Below are positions 8,507-17,786 of a DNA stretch of 64,000 nt, in pieces (the first letter of the stretch is position 1; each line of letters begins with the position of its first letter). A program made the translations under genes and the position numbers. Origin of the DNA: Holophagae bacterium (GTDB taxonomy: Bacteria; Acidobacteriota; Holophagae; Acanthopleuribacterales; Acanthopleuribacteraceae); NCBI GenBank assembly GCA_030429565.1, contig JAUIFE010000015.1, forward strand, positions 124,001-188,000. The letters run 5' to 3'. The notes under the pieces are model-generated. The model did not search any database. It was not told the origin of the DNA and saw nothing but the letters and a program-made list of their open reading frames with translations.

Positions 8507-9892
8507 TTAGCCGAAAACGGGGGTAACCCCTTGCTCACGCAGATAGGCGGCAATGTTGTCGGATTTCTTCAACACATGGCGGTACAACACCATGGCGTTG
8601 TCCTGGCGCGAGAACGCCAAACCGTGTTTGAGGTCGAGCACCAGCGCGTGCAGGATGTTCTTGGGATTTTCAATGTAATCCTGATCCATGATGTGTTTCA
8701 TGGCCGCCTGGGGACCGCCTTCTTTGGCCGCCAAGTAAAGCAAAGCCGCCAGGTACATGAGCGCCGTTTCGCCGTGCTCAACCGACGCCAATTTAGGTTG
8801 GCGACGTGGCATATGGTTGTCGGCGGTGTAGGCTAAGTTCTTGCCGAGCTTGGCAATCGCTTCGCGCACATCGTCAGCGGTAATCAAAGGACGCTGACCC
8901 GTCACCGGATCCACCTGTTCTTCCTTGGGAATACTGATTCCGCCGCCTTCGTCGATGGCAACGTCGACAATCGCCGAGTTTTCACGCATCAGGCGCAGTT
9001 GCGAGACGTCGGCCACCTTAGGCGTGGCCCCGCTGCCTTGCAGGAAGATGGTCAAAATGAAACCCTTGGCGCCTTCGAGATCTTCATCTTCTACCAAACC
9101 GCACTGTTTAATGCGGACCTTGGGGAAGGCGGCGTAAAACTCGCGCAGCGCCTCGCAGCGATGGGTTGACTTTTCAAGGATCAAAATTTCGCGAATGCGC
9201 GACAGGTTCTTTTCCTCGAGCAGGACGCTGACAGCGCTGGTGCCGGCAATACCGCCACCGGAAACAACGACCTTTTCGTCGACATCGAGATGCTCGCTCA
9301 CATCAAGACCCGCCAACTTGCCGGCGTAAACCGACATACTGGAACGCAATGGAACAGGGTATTTGGGGCGAGTTTCGGTTTCGAGGCGGTAAGCAAAACC
9401 ACCGACGGCTGACCCGTCAAAAATGCCGCAGTAGGAACCGCGGGCGACGAATTCGGCCAAGCCGGTGTCGGGTCGAAAATCACCGGAGTGCAGCGCGCCG
9501 ATGCGAATGAAGGAACCGGGAATTTGCGCTTCGTAGGCCGTCGATTCCTTGAGCGCATGAACCAAATCGGGCTGGTGATTGATCCCCGGCAGGTCCGCTT
9601 CTTCGATGATGGTTGCGCCTGCTTCGCCGTACTTGGCGTCGGAAAAACCGGCGCCGTTACCGGCACCGGCGACCACGTAAAAGTGACTGTTAACGCCGAG
9701 TTCTTTTAACCAATTCTTGAGCAAGCCCATTTGATCGGGCGTAATGGCAACCCGCTGTTCACAGGTCTCAGGTTCGCCGATATGCACATCGGTTCCCAAC
9801 AAGAAGGTTACTTCGCGACCGGCGACTTCGCAAAAACCGTTTTCCACGGACGGCACCGGTAAAATGCCTGCATAGGTTTTATCTTGATCCAC
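8507..9892 (-). CDS. Alanine dehydrogenase/PNT-family oxidoreductase
   Basis: A 461-residue protein of the alanine dehydrogenase/transhydrogenase/saccharopine dehydrogenase superfamily. The N-terminal catalytic lobe has EQRVAITPDQ followed by AGAGNGAGFSDAKYGEAGA, the standard signature near the substrate site. The central Rossmann lobe has VVVSGGGIAGTSAV for NAD(P) binding. LASVEHGETALMYLAALLYL lies near the C terminus. It is longer than typical alanine dehydrogenase (about 370), with an N-terminal extension and a C-terminal helical tail. The exact substrate (alanine, lysine or a derivative) cannot be assigned. Start is GTG at 9892 with GGGGGA six bases before. It is not in an obvious operon. 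A lysine-type relative lies at 46621-47925. Confidence 0.75.
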   Translation of the reverse strand: MDQDKTYAGILPVPSVENGFCEVAGREVTFLLGTDVHIGEPETCEQRVAITPDQMGLLKNWLKELGVNSHFYVVAGAGNGAGFSDAKYGEAGATIIEEADLPGINHQPDLVHALKESTAYEAQIPGSFIRIGALHSGDFRPDTGLAEFVARGSYCGIFDGSAVGGFAYRLETETRPKYPVPLRSSMSVYAGKLAGLDVSEHLDVDEKVVVSGGGIAGTSAVSVLLEEKNLSRIREILILEKSTHRCEALREFYAAFPKVRIKQCGLVEDEDLEGAKGFILTIFLQGSGATPKVADVSQLRLMRENSAIVDVAIDEGGGISIPKEEQVDPVTGQRPLITADDVREAIAKLGKNLAYTADNHMPRRQPKLASVEHGETALMYLAALLYLAAKEGGPQAAMKHIMDQDYIENPKNILHALVLDLKHGLAFSRQDNAMVLYRHVLKKSDNIAAYLREQGVTPVFG

Positions 9893-10030
9893 TCCAAGTC
9901 CCCCTTAACTGCGCGGTGGGCAAAGCCAACGCCTTTTTCAACAGGATGTCCCTTTCGAGGAGGCCGTAGCCTCAAAGCCGAACCCTGCCAAGGAGAAACC
10001 GGGATTTCTCAAAACCCAGGCTCGGCCCAT

Positions 10031-11308
10031 TTAAATAACTTTGACCAGAAAACGATGCTTCCGGCCTTTGTTGATCATGAAGTAACGGTCCTCGACCGAC
10101 TCGGCCAACGTCACGTTGGCTTTAAAGTCGGCGACCGTGGTGCCGTTAATCTTCAAACCATTGCCGGTAATCAGGCGCCTGGCTTCACCGTTGGATTTGG
10201 TTACCCCACAGCTTACCAATAATTCGGCAACCCAAATACCGTCATTAAGAAATTTTTCTTTCGAGATTTCGGTTAACGGCAAATCTTCTTCTACCGTGGC
10301 GAGAAGATCGGCGGTTAAACCTTCCGACGAACCACCGAACATCAGCTCGGTGGCCCGCTGAACTTTTTCGAGTTCATCGCGACCATGGACCAAGATCGTC
10401 ATGGCTTCGGCGAGGCGGCTTTGTGCCAGACGTTTCTCAGGTTGGTCTTTGACGGTCTGTTCCAATTCCGCCACCTCTTCTTGGGTGAGGAACGTAAAGA
10501 CCTTTAAGTAGTGCACCACTTCATCATCGCCGGCATTTAGCCAAAACTGATAAAAGCGGTACGGCGAAGTACGCTTGGGATCCAACCAAATGTTGCCCTG
10601 CTCGGTTTTGCCGAACTTGGCACCACTACTGTTGGTAATCAACGGCGAGACCAGCCCGTAGGCTTTTTTTCCGCCCTGGCGGCGAATGTAATCGGTGCCG
10701 GCGGTGATGTTGCCCCATTGATCGCTGCCGCCCATTTGCAGCACGCAATCCTCGTGTTGGTTGAGGTGATAAAAGTCGTAGGCCTGCAACATCATGTAGG
10801 TGAACTCAGTGTAGGAAATACCTTCCTCACTGCCGAGGCGCCGTTTCACCGACTCCTTGGCCATCATATAGTTGATGGTAAAACTTTTACCGACATCGCG
10901 CAGGAAGTCGATAAAGTTAAAAGAACCCAGCCAGTCATAGTTATTTTTAATCTGCGCGGGATTGCCTTCGCGTTCGAAATCGATGAAATGCGACAACTGA
11001 GCACGAATCCCGGCGATGTTGGCGGCCAACTGTTCCGCCGACAACAAATTGCGCTCTTGCGACTTCCCACTGGGGTCACCGATCATACCGGTCGCGCCAC
11101 CGATCAAGGCAATCGGTTTGTGGCCAAACTGCTGCAATCGCACCAGCGACAAAATCGGCAACAAACTACCCACGTGCAGCGAGTCGGCGGTGGGATCGAA
11201 GCCGATATAAGCCGTGACCTTTTCCTTGGCAAGCAGCTCTTCAACGCCTTCCGTATTGTCATAGATCAAACCACGCCATTTTAGTTCTTCATATAGGTTT
11301 GATTTCAT
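10031..11308 (-). CDS. tyrS: Tyrosyl-tRNA synthetase
   Basis: A 425-residue class I aminoacyl-tRNA synthetase that charges tRNA-Tyr. The HIGH-type motif is HVGS at residues 45-48, the KMSKS-type loop is KFGKT at 231-235, and QMGGSDQWGNI at about 191 is the tyrosine-binding region. A C-terminal S4-like RNA-binding domain (about residues 360-425) recognises the tRNA variable arm. The ATG at 11308 has AGGAGG six bases before; upstream codons in frame are ignored. No T-box leader was seen. Single gene, not visibly in an operon. Confidence 0.97.
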   Translation of the reverse strand: MKSNLYEELKWRGLIYDNTEGVEELLAKEKVTAYIGFDPTADSLHVGSLLPILSLVRLQQFGHKPIALIGGATGMIGDPSGKSQERNLLSAEQLAANIAGIRAQLSHFIDFEREGNPAQIKNNYDWLGSFNFIDFLRDVGKSFTINYMMAKESVKRRLGSEEGISYTEFTYMMLQAYDFYHLNQHEDCVLQMGGSDQWGNITAGTDYIRRQGGKKAYGLVSPLITNSSGAKFGKTEQGNIWLDPKRTSPYRFYQFWLNAGDDEVVHYLKVFTFLTQEEVAELEQTVKDQPEKRLAQSRLAEAMTILVHGRDELEKVQRATELMFGGSSEGLTADLLATVEEDLPLTEISKEKFLNDGIWVAELLVSCGVTKSNGEARRLITGNGLKINGTTVADFKANVTLAESVEDRYFMINKGRKHRFLVKVI

Positions 11309-11697
11309 CGATGCCTCCTGGGTATACACTGTGCGGCAAGACATTCGGCTCACGAGGAGAAGCGTTGGTGGAAGACGACGACGGACCCAAAAACAAGGTC
11401 GTCGACGCCAAAATCAACCCACGCCGAACCGAGTCACCGTGACAAAGCACCTATTGTTACCCAGCCCTGCAAAGGATTACTACGGTTTTTAGCGACGATC
11501 CGCGCCACGCGCAACGAGGACAATCGGCCCGGCGAGCAAAACAGCGCGACCCGATCAAAAACGACCATCACCCATAATTTATTACGAAATATCGCAAAAA
11601 CTCAACATCATATTTTACAAAAAGGCCATATTGCAGAATTTTACCCAAGAATTCTCGCCAAAACTGCGTTTTCCAAACGCAATCACACCCCGAGCGG
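11309..11697. other. Intergenic region upstream of tyrS
   Basis: About 390 bases. The part at 11570-11690 is clearly more AT-rich than its surroundings, with several TATTTT/AAAATA runs, and probably carries the tyrS promoter region. No gene, terminator hairpin or leader structure could be supported. Confidence 0.4.
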
Positions 11698-12276
11698 CTA
11701 ATCATCGCGTGGGCTGCGCGGTTTGCCAAACAATATATTGAGCCCCGTTTCGACGCTTTTGGCTACAGACTGCGCCGTGCGATCGACCAACTTGCCGCCT
11801 GCCGCCGACAGAATGGCGTCTTCAAAACCGCCCTTCACCTGCTCACGGAAATCGGGCAACACCTCTTCCGCCCCTTCCACCAGGCCCTGCTTCACCTGCT
11901 CGCGAAATTCCGGCAACAGCGTCTGCGCCGATTCCTCGAAACCAGCGGCCACCTCGCGGCGAAACTCAGGCAACAGTTCCTCGGCCGCTTGCTCGAAACC
12001 CTTCACTACTTCGGCGCGAAATTCCGGTAGCAACGCTTCGGCCGCCTCTTCAAAACCTTTGACCAACTCGGCGCGAAATTCGGGCAACATCTCCTCGGCC
12101 GCTTGTTCCAACTCCCGCCGAAAGTCCTGCTCGGCCTCCAACATGCGCCGGTCGTATTCCTCGTCCAGTATTTGATGCAGCCAAAGTTTGTAGACCAAAA
12201 ACACAAGCGCAAGGGTCACAAGGCTGGACAGAACCGGCACCACCACAGCCATCAAGATCACCAGTTCAAGAGTCAT
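11698..12276 (-). CDS. Membrane-anchored protein of five 19-residue amphipathic repeats
   Basis: A 192-residue protein. A single membrane helix covers about residues 4-32, followed by a charged linker. Residues 57-151 consist of five tandem repeats of exactly 19 residues with the pattern E-x-A-A-E-x-x-L-P-E-F-R-x-E-V-x-x-G-F. Each has the invariant LP(E/D)FR core and would form an amphipathic helix broken at proline, reminiscent of apolipoprotein-like or LEA-like repeats. A short tail ends in RSPRDD. The ATG at 12276 follows GGGGGATTT and places the membrane helix at the N terminus. No known family was recognised. The soluble part probably faces the cytoplasm given the acidic/basic flanks, but topology is uncertain. 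A coiled or lipid-binding role is a guess. Confidence 0.75.
   Translation of the reverse strand: MTLELVILMAVVVPVLSSLVTLALVFLVYKLWLHQILDEEYDRRMLEAEQDFRRELEQAAEEMLPEFRAELVKGFEEAAEALLPEFRAEVVKGFEQAAEELLPEFRREVAAGFEESAQTLLPEFREQVKQGLVEGAEEVLPDFREQVKGGFEDAILSAAGGKLVDRTAQSVAKSVETGLNILFGKPRSPRDD
11824..12108 (-). repeat. Five 57-bp tandem coding repeats
   Basis: In-frame tandem repeats of 57 bases (19 codons), five copies, each translating to a variant of E-x-A-A-E-x-x-L-P-E-F-R-x-E-V-x-x-G-F. Protein-level conservation is high while third positions differ, so the array is old or under selection rather than freshly expanded. Confidence 0.9.
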
Positions 12277-12429
12277 AAATCCCCCGTGGGCGGCACGCAA
12301 CCGTAGCCCGAATGCCAAGGAACCGGGACGGCAAAAGTCCAAACCGAAGCGACAAAGAAACAAAGTAACCTTAACCTAACACAAGGCTTGAACCGGCGGC
12401 AGCGGTAAATCACCCAAGGATTAAGCCGC

Positions 12430-13215
12430 TCAAGATACCAGCTTGCGCGGCTGCACCCGCACCGGCCGCAGCACGGGCTGCGCGTGCGGCGGCACCGGTC
12501 GCCGCACGGCACCGATCCGATCGTAAGCCAAAAATCGATTGGCGGCGCGCACAGCGGCGGGGCCTTCCCCTAAAAATTGGCGAAGGTCGCGCTCGGCTTC
12601 GTCAAAATACCAACAGGAACCACCGGCACAAACGGTAAACGGCGCCAAGCGCGGGCCGCCCAAGAAGTGGGTGCGGCGACTCGCGCCGGCATCAAACCAG
12701 GTGGGCAGCACAAAATCAGCGAGCGCGATGCCGTCGTAACCATAAGACAGCGGCGTCACCGGCGCGGTCACATCGAAGTAAAAAAGCACAGGCTGCTCAG
12801 GTTGCTCGGGATGGCGACCTTGTAACCAATGGGAGGCGCCGTCTTGCGCGGCAAGATTCAAAACCAAGCGCGACAAAAGGACCGACCAAGATTCGCCCCA
12901 TTGATCGCAGGTCTCCATGCAAATAACGGCGGCATGGGTCACGCCACAATCGACCAAGTAGCGCTGCAACCATTGGGCTTGGCGGCTTTCGGCAACCAAA
13001 AACAGGGCATAACCTTCGCAAACAGGTCGACGCGCGCCGTCACGCGCCAGAAAAGACAACGCGGTGGTACGTTCGACCAGCTCTAGTGCAACAGTCGTCG
13101 ACCAAAACGGGCGAAAGTCCTCATCGTGCTGGCTTTGCACGGCGGCAATCACCTGCGCCGGCGCAGCGACACAAGCAGTTTCGTCAAGCAAGTTCATCAG
13201 GCGAATACGGGTCAT
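12430..13215 (-). CDS. Protein of unknown function
   Basis: A 261-residue protein without signal peptide or membrane segment. It is rich in aromatic residues, with cysteines in the middle (VICMETCDQWGES) and near CAGGSCWYFDEAERDL. I do not recognise a domain. The start is the ATG at 13215, with GAGGAGG about eight bases before, one of the strongest ribosome binding sites in the window, which supports it as a real gene. The C terminus is Pro/Arg/Val-rich. It precedes the repeat-protein gene by about 150 bases on the same strand, so the two could share a transcript. Confidence 0.65.
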   Translation of the reverse strand: MTRIRLMNLLDETACVAAPAQVIAAVQSQHDEDFRPFWSTTVALELVERTTALSFLARDGARRPVCEGYALFLVAESRQAQWLQRYLVDCGVTHAAVICMETCDQWGESWSVLLSRLVLNLAAQDGASHWLQGRHPEQPEQPVLFYFDVTAPVTPLSYGYDGIALADFVLPTWFDAGASRRTHFLGGPRLAPFTVCAGGSCWYFDEAERDLRQFLGEGPAAVRAANRFLAYDRIGAVRRPVPPHAQPVLRPVRVQPRKLVS

Positions 13216-13429
13216 GGCGGATACCTCCTCAAATGGGTGCGGCGGCTAAAAAAACCGCCTCTACCCTTACGACCCCGCCGCGGAGGAAAAACGCCTCATA
13301 CTTTTTTGATTTTTTTTAACCGCAACAGCGGCACGAGCCGGACACGGTTGGTGCTCTTGGCAAAAGGTGGAATAATAGGCGGCCGACCCACCCCCCGTTA
13401 GGGGGCCGAACACAAAAGGAGACACCGGC

Positions 13430-13843
13430 ATGCCGTCATCCGCCGACCATCATCCCAGCCCCAAGATCTGGAAAACAGGCGCTTGCCATTGTGGCGCGGT
13501 ACGTTTCCGCGTGCGCGACCACTTCACCGAGGTGCTCGACTGCAATTGCTCGATTTGCCGCAAAAAAGGGCTGCTTCATTTAATTGTACCGGCCGAGGAT
13601 TTTGAAACGACAACCCCCAGCTCGGCCATGACGCTGTACCGGTTCAACACAAAAACCGCCAAACATTGGTTTTGTACGACTTGCGGCGTTTCACCTTTTT
13701 ATGTACCGCGCTCGCACCCAGACGGATTTGACGTCAACGCGCGTTGCATTGACGACCTGGACTTGACGCAGGTTCGGGTCAAACGGTTTGACGGCGACAA
13801 CTGGGAACAAAACATCGATACCATTGCGGGATACGAATCATGA
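13430..13843 (+). CDS. GFA-family (glutathione-dependent formaldehyde-activating enzyme type) protein
   Basis: A 137-residue Zn-binding protein of the GFA/CENP-V fold. The zinc-site cysteines are visible as CHC (19 and 21), CNCSIC (38, 40, 43) and CTTC (82, 85), spaced as in the family. Family members are often annotated as S-(hydroxymethyl)glutathione synthases, but the activity is disputed and most members have unknown function. AAGGAG lies about eight bases before the ATG. Its stop codon overlaps the start of menG by four bases (ATGA), so the two are translationally coupled. Confidence 0.88.
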   Translation: MPSSADHHPSPKIWKTGACHCGAVRFRVRDHFTEVLDCNCSICRKKGLLHLIVPAEDFETTTPSSAMTLYRFNTKTAKHWFCTTCGVSPFYVPRSHPDGFDVNARCIDDLDLTQVRVKRFDGDNWEQNIDTIAGYES

Positions 13844-14556
13844 ACGACCAATACCGATTAAAAACCGACCAGCAGGGCGCGCGGATTCAGAAGATGTTCG
13901 ACGGGCTTGCGGCCAACTACGATTTAATGAACCGCATCATGACCATGGGGCAAGATCAGCGCTGGCGCCGATATGTGGTTGATCAGGCCGACCTCAAAGA
14001 CAACAGCACGGTGCTCGACTTGGCGGCGGGCACCGGTGATATTGCTTTTGAGGTACGCCGCCGCTTTGACGGCGCCACGGTCGTGGCGGGCGACTTCTCG
14101 CTGGGCATGATGGCCTACGGCACGCAACGCAAAGGCGGTGATCGCGTACACTGGGTCGCCTGCGACGCCTTGGCCTTGCCGTTCGCGGACAACAGCTTCG
14201 ATGCGGTCGTGTTCGGCTACTTGCTGCGCAACGTGACCAACATCCAAACGGCGCTAAACGAGATCCGCCGTGTGCTAAAGCCAGGCGGTAAAGCCGTTTG
14301 CCTCGACACCACCCCGCCACCGCCAGGCCTGCTGCGCCCTTTTATTAAGACCTACCTCAACGTCGGCTTGCCGCTTTTGGGCCGGGCCCTGGGCACGGAC
14401 CCCTCGGCCTACGCCTACCTTTCCAACTCAACGCAACACTTCGAAACGGCGCAAGCCTTGGCGATCCATTTCGAGGAAGCGCGCTTCGAGCAGGTTGCGT
14501 TTCGTCATTTTTTGTTTAAGACGATTGCAGTCCACTGGGCGACGAAACCGAGTTAA
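13840..14556 (+). CDS. menG: Demethylmenaquinone methyltransferase (MenG/UbiE family)
   Basis: A 238-residue class I SAM-dependent methyltransferase that performs the C-methylation late in menaquinone (or ubiquinone) synthesis. The family signature is strong: MFDGLAANYDLMNRIMTMG near the N terminus, SAM-binding VLDLAAGTGDIAF at 58-70, and VFGYLLRNVTNIQTAL and RVLKPGGK further on. UbiE and MenG are the same family; menaquinone is the likelier quinone for an acidobacterium, but the sequence does not decide it. The LRN in GYLLRNV replaces the usual GLRNV. The start overlaps the GFA gene by ATGA. tRNA-Leu(CAG) follows with its own promoter. Confidence 0.9.
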   Translation: MNDQYRLKTDQQGARIQKMFDGLAANYDLMNRIMTMGQDQRWRRYVVDQADLKDNSTVLDLAAGTGDIAFEVRRRFDGATVVAGDFSLGMMAYGTQRKGGDRVHWVACDALALPFADNSFDAVVFGYLLRNVTNIQTALNEIRRVLKPGGKAVCLDTTPPPPGLLRPFIKTYLNVGLPLLGRALGTDPSAYAYLSNSTQHFETAQALAIHFEEARFEQVAFRHFLFKTIAVHWATKPS

Positions 14557-14622
14557 GTATTGCAGGCCAACAGATTCACCATAAGCGCGGCCCTGCGATT
14601 AATTTTTTTTTTGAATTTAGGG

Positions 14623-14650
14623 TTGCACTTTCCGGGGTATCTGGTATCTT
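14623..14650 (+). promoter_or_regulatory. Promoter of tRNA-Leu(CAG)
   Basis: TTGCAC (14623-14628), a 16-base spacer and TATCTT (14645-14650) form a sigma70-like promoter. The expected start near 14657 lies eight bases before the mature tRNA, behind a T-rich upstream tract. Confidence 0.6.
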
Positions 14651-14664
14651 TCTCCCTGCTACGT

Positions 14665-14749
14665 GCCCAGGTGGTGAAATTGGTAGACACGCACGGTTCA
14701 GGTCCGTGTGCAGCAATGCATGGGGGTTCGAATCCCTTCCTGGGCACCA
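14665..14749 (+). tRNA. tRNA-Leu, anticodon CAG
   Basis: A class II tRNA of 85 bases including an encoded CCA. Acceptor GCCCAGG pairs with CCTGGGC; the anticodon stem CACGG/CCGTG encloses TTCAGGT, giving CAG; the variable arm and T arm (GGGGGTTCGAATCCCTT) complete it. Its 5' third is nearly identical to tRNA-Leu(GAG) at 1544-1627. Confidence 0.96.
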
Positions 14750-14779
14750 TCTCCCCCCTCTAACAAGAGGGCGGACGCC

Positions 14780-14807
14780 AACCTCGCAAATTGCGAGGTT
14801 TTTTTAT
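14780..14807 (+). terminator. Rho-independent terminator after tRNA-Leu(CAG)
   Basis: ACCTCGCAA/TTGCGAGGT forms a near-perfect hairpin followed by seven T. It ends the tRNA transcript 30 bases after the CCA. Confidence 0.88.
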
Positions 14808-15135
14808 TTTCAGACGTCCCCACGGGAACACAACCAACTTTAGGCAACCGCGGGGTCCCACCAACACTAGCCGCGGTCAATGCAGACTCTTTCCTAAACG
14901 AAGCGATTCTTGGTGGCGCGCCGGCACAAACGGTTGGGCGACAAGGTGCGGTAACATGCGAGTCGTACTTTCCAAGCACGCCTGCGTATTTCCGAACATA
15001 TTTCGCACCAACGTTTTGCGCGCTTGCATCCAACCGCATTGGACACCTTCAGTTTAAGATTACGCGAGCATTTTGTTGCGGCATGTGTTAGTTTTTGCAT
15101 TCCGGCAGGGAAAGAAGAGGGGCAATACGGAAAGC
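14808..15135. other. Intergenic region before rnd
   Basis: About 330 bases between the tRNA terminator and the rnd start. No gene, clear promoter or structured element could be supported. It should contain the rnd promoter. Confidence 0.4.
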
Positions 15136-16317
15136 ATGCAGATTGACATTGCAACCAACCAAGCACTCCAAGCGCTGTGCGAACGCGCCAAGGGCCAAGC
15201 ATACATCACACTGGACACGGAATTCATCCGCGAGCGTACCTTTTTCCCAGTGCTGGCGCTAATTCAGGTCTCCTGGCCAGGCCAAGATCCGGTTTTGATC
15301 GATCCCTTACCCATCACCAACTGGGATCCTTTTCACGAGTTACTGTGCGCCCCGGAAACCACGAAGGTGTTGCATTCCAGCCGCCAGGATTTAGAGATTT
15401 TCTTTAATCAGATGGGCCGCATTCCCGCACCCGTGTTCGACACCCAAATCGCCGCGTCCATGTGTGGTTTTGGTGATCAAATCAGTTATGCCGCACTCAT
15501 TGCCAAAACCCTGGGTGTTCAGTTGCGCAAGGGTGACAGCTTCACCAACTGGTTGCAGCGCCCCTTAACCGAGGCGCAAGTGCGTTACGCACGCGACGAC
15601 GTCGCTTATTTGCCGGACGCCTACGAGAAATTGGTGGAATTGGCGCAAGAACAAGGCCGCCTAAAGTGGATTCAAATCGAAACGCGTGACCAGCTCAACA
15701 ACGATCTGTTCCGCAACGATCCCGAGAATCTGTGGCGCAAGGTCAAAAAAGTCGGCCAGCTCAAAGAGAAAGATTTAATTGTCATGCAGGCGCTGGCTGT
15801 GTGGCGCGACCAGAAGGCACGCGAACTGGATAAACCCGTGCGCTTCGTGCTGTCGGATGAAGTCATGGTCGAGCTGGCAAAAATGGATCAACTCACGCTC
15901 GATTCACTGCGTTCGCGCCGCGGTGTCCATCCCAAGTTCGTCAACCGCTTCGGTGAACACCTGCTCAAAATCCATGAAGAAGCCCGCCAGGTCCCCAAAA
16001 ATCAGTGGCCACGCCTCAAAGAAAGCCGCCGTCGCGGACCGTCCAACAAAGCAGAAAACCTGGCCGATTTAGCCTGGATCCTGATTAAAGAGATCGCCCA
16101 ACGCGCCAACATGGCGCCGGCCAACATCATCTTAAAACGCGAGCTGGCCCCCTTCATCGACGCCACCTTACAGGGTCGCGACACGTCCCAGTACGCCATC
16201 TGCGGCGGTTGGCGCAAAGAAATGGTCGGCGACTTGCTGATCAAACTGCTCGAAGGCCAAATGACGATTCGCGTGGAGAACCACCAAATCATCTGGGACG
16301 ACCACGGCACCAATTAA
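15136..16317 (+). CDS. rnd: Ribonuclease D
   Basis: A 393-residue 3'-to-5' exoribonuclease that trims tRNA precursors. The DEDDy exonuclease domain covers about residues 1-175: LDTEF with Asp27 and Glu29 (motif I), LHSSRQDLEIF (motif II) and VRYARDDVAYL (motif III with the tyrosine). HRDC-type helical domains follow, with LAVWRDQKARELDKPVRFVL at about 215. The ATG at 15136 is chosen because it gives the usual N terminus directly before the catalytic domain; GGAAAG lies just before. It lies next to tRNA-Leu but as a separate unit. Confidence 0.93.
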   Translation: MQIDIATNQALQALCERAKGQAYITLDTEFIRERTFFPVLALIQVSWPGQDPVLIDPLPITNWDPFHELLCAPETTKVLHSSRQDLEIFFNQMGRIPAPVFDTQIAASMCGFGDQISYAALIAKTLGVQLRKGDSFTNWLQRPLTEAQVRYARDDVAYLPDAYEKLVELAQEQGRLKWIQIETRDQLNNDLFRNDPENLWRKVKKVGQLKEKDLIVMQALAVWRDQKARELDKPVRFVLSDEVMVELAKMDQLTLDSLRSRRGVHPKFVNRFGEHLLKIHEEARQVPKNQWPRLKESRRRGPSNKAENLADLAWILIKEIAQRANMAPANIILKRELAPFIDATLQGRDTSQYAICGGWRKEMVGDLLIKLLEGQMTIRVENHQIIWDDHGTN

Positions 16318-16579
16318 GGCAATTTTCGCCCGATTTGACCGCCCCGTTGCCACTGCACCAGGGCGCTTCGACCTTGTTGCTTGCGAGAAAAACGGCTTAG
16401 CCCATGTCGTTCCACGGCAAGGCATGGTAAGTTAGCCAACAAACAACCGCGAAGCGACGTCGGCACCGCCCTCAAACAGCAAGGTGACCGCAATTTTCGT
16501 TCGCCCATTGAGCTAGGCCGGCTTAGAATAGACGGCGCACCTATCCCCCGCACGGTACCCCCATGTTCGAGGCATCCTC

Positions 16580-17776
16580 TTGAATCTCCATCGTTTATCA
16601 CCGTATTTGCGATTCGTTCGGTGCTGCATTCCCACAACCGTGGTTTTGTTAACCGTTCTGGGATGCACGTCCTCAAACAATCCCACCGGCCTTATGGGGG
16701 CGGCAGCGGCCGCGATGCCCCAAACAGAGGAAACACCGCAACCAACGGCGGCGCCGGCGGAGGAAACACCGCCCCCGCCGCCTGACTATTACCCAATCCA
16801 CGGTGATTACGTGGTCAGCCACATCCTCATCAGCCATCGAACGGCCGAGGCGGCCGGCAAACAAATCCGCACGCGCCGACAGGCGGAACTTCTTGCCGAT
16901 GAAATTGCGATGCAATTGGCGGACAGCCCCTCGCGTTTTGACGATTTAGCGCGGCGCCATTCCGACGGGCCCCGTGCGGCGAACGGCGGTCGTCTCGGCG
17001 GCGTGTTGCGCGGCGATTTGCCGCCTGCGCTGGAAGCGGTTTTGGCCGACTTAAAAGAAGGCGAAGTCCACGACCAACCGATTGAATCGCCGTTCGGCTA
17101 TCACTTTTTGCGCCGAGACCCACCGGCGGCGCAACACTGGGCGGCGGCTCAGTTTTTGGTAGCGAAGGGCGACGACGCCGCGCAAGCGCAGACTTTGGTC
17201 AACGAAATTGGCGAGCAACTCATGGTGGAACCCTTTGAAAAAGTAGCGCGTCAATACAGCGACATGTTGATCGGCCCGGCCCACACCGGTACCTTCACCG
17301 AAAACGATCACGCGCTACCAAACGCGGTAACGACCGCGATTCGCGAAATGGACGAGGGCGCTATCGCCGGCCCGATCGAACTGGAAAAAGGCTGGGTATT
17401 TTTGAAGCGCATTGCGCTTAAGGTGCGCTACGGCCGTCACATCGTGATTAGCTTCCAAGACGCGGCCCTGCCCCTCAACGGCGCCGCGCGGACCCGTGAA
17501 GAAGCGGCCGCCCTCGCCGAAGAACTGCTCGGCAAACTCAAAGCAGAACCGGAAAATTCAGCGCTTTTTTCCGAATTGGCGCAAACCCATTCGGACGCCC
17601 GAACCCGCTCACGCGGCGGTTTATTTGGACCGATGCTCAACGGTGACCTTTACTACGGCGTAGAAGCGGCGTTGAAAACCCTGGACGAGCAGCAAGTCTA
17701 CACCAAGGTCGTCAGCACGCCGGTCGGTTTCCAGATCCTGCGCCGCGAACCGCCTATCAAAAACGGGTTGCCCTAG
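16580..17776 (+). CDS. Lipoprotein with three parvulin-type prolyl isomerase domains
   Basis: A 398-residue putative lipoprotein. The start is TTG at 16580 with GAGG nine bases before; the leader ends in a lipobox LLTVLGC, with Cys29 as the lipid-modified residue. A Pro/Thr/Glu-rich linker (about 45-70) would reach from the membrane. Three consecutive parvulin-like units follow, at about 76-180, 183-280 and 282-392. Each has F-x-x-L/V-A-x-x-x-S-D and a G-(F/W)-x-(F/I)-L-(R/K)-R end. The first and third also keep the histidine and G-G-x-L/F-G pieces (SHILISH, ARRHSDGP, GGRLGGVLRG; GRHIVIS, TRSRGGLFGP). The middle unit has lost several, so it may be structural. Likely a periplasmic folding helper for outer-membrane proteins, analogous to SurA or PpiD in role. 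Convergent with the VWFA gene, ten bases apart. Confidence 0.82.
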   Translation: MNLHRLSPYLRFVRCCIPTTVVLLTVLGCTSSNNPTGLMGAAAAAMPQTEETPQPTAAPAEETPPPPPDYYPIHGDYVVSHILISHRTAEAAGKQIRTRRQAELLADEIAMQLADSPSRFDDLARRHSDGPRAANGGRLGGVLRGDLPPALEAVLADLKEGEVHDQPIESPFGYHFLRRDPPAAQHWAAAQFLVAKGDDAAQAQTLVNEIGEQLMVEPFEKVARQYSDMLIGPAHTGTFTENDHALPNAVTTAIREMDEGAIAGPIELEKGWVFLKRIALKVRYGRHIVISFQDAALPLNGAARTREEAAALAEELLGKLKAEPENSALFSELAQTHSDARTRSRGGLFGPMLNGDLYYGVEAALKTLDEQQVYTKVVSTPVGFQILRREPPIKNGLP

Positions 17777-17786
17777 CGGAAAACGC

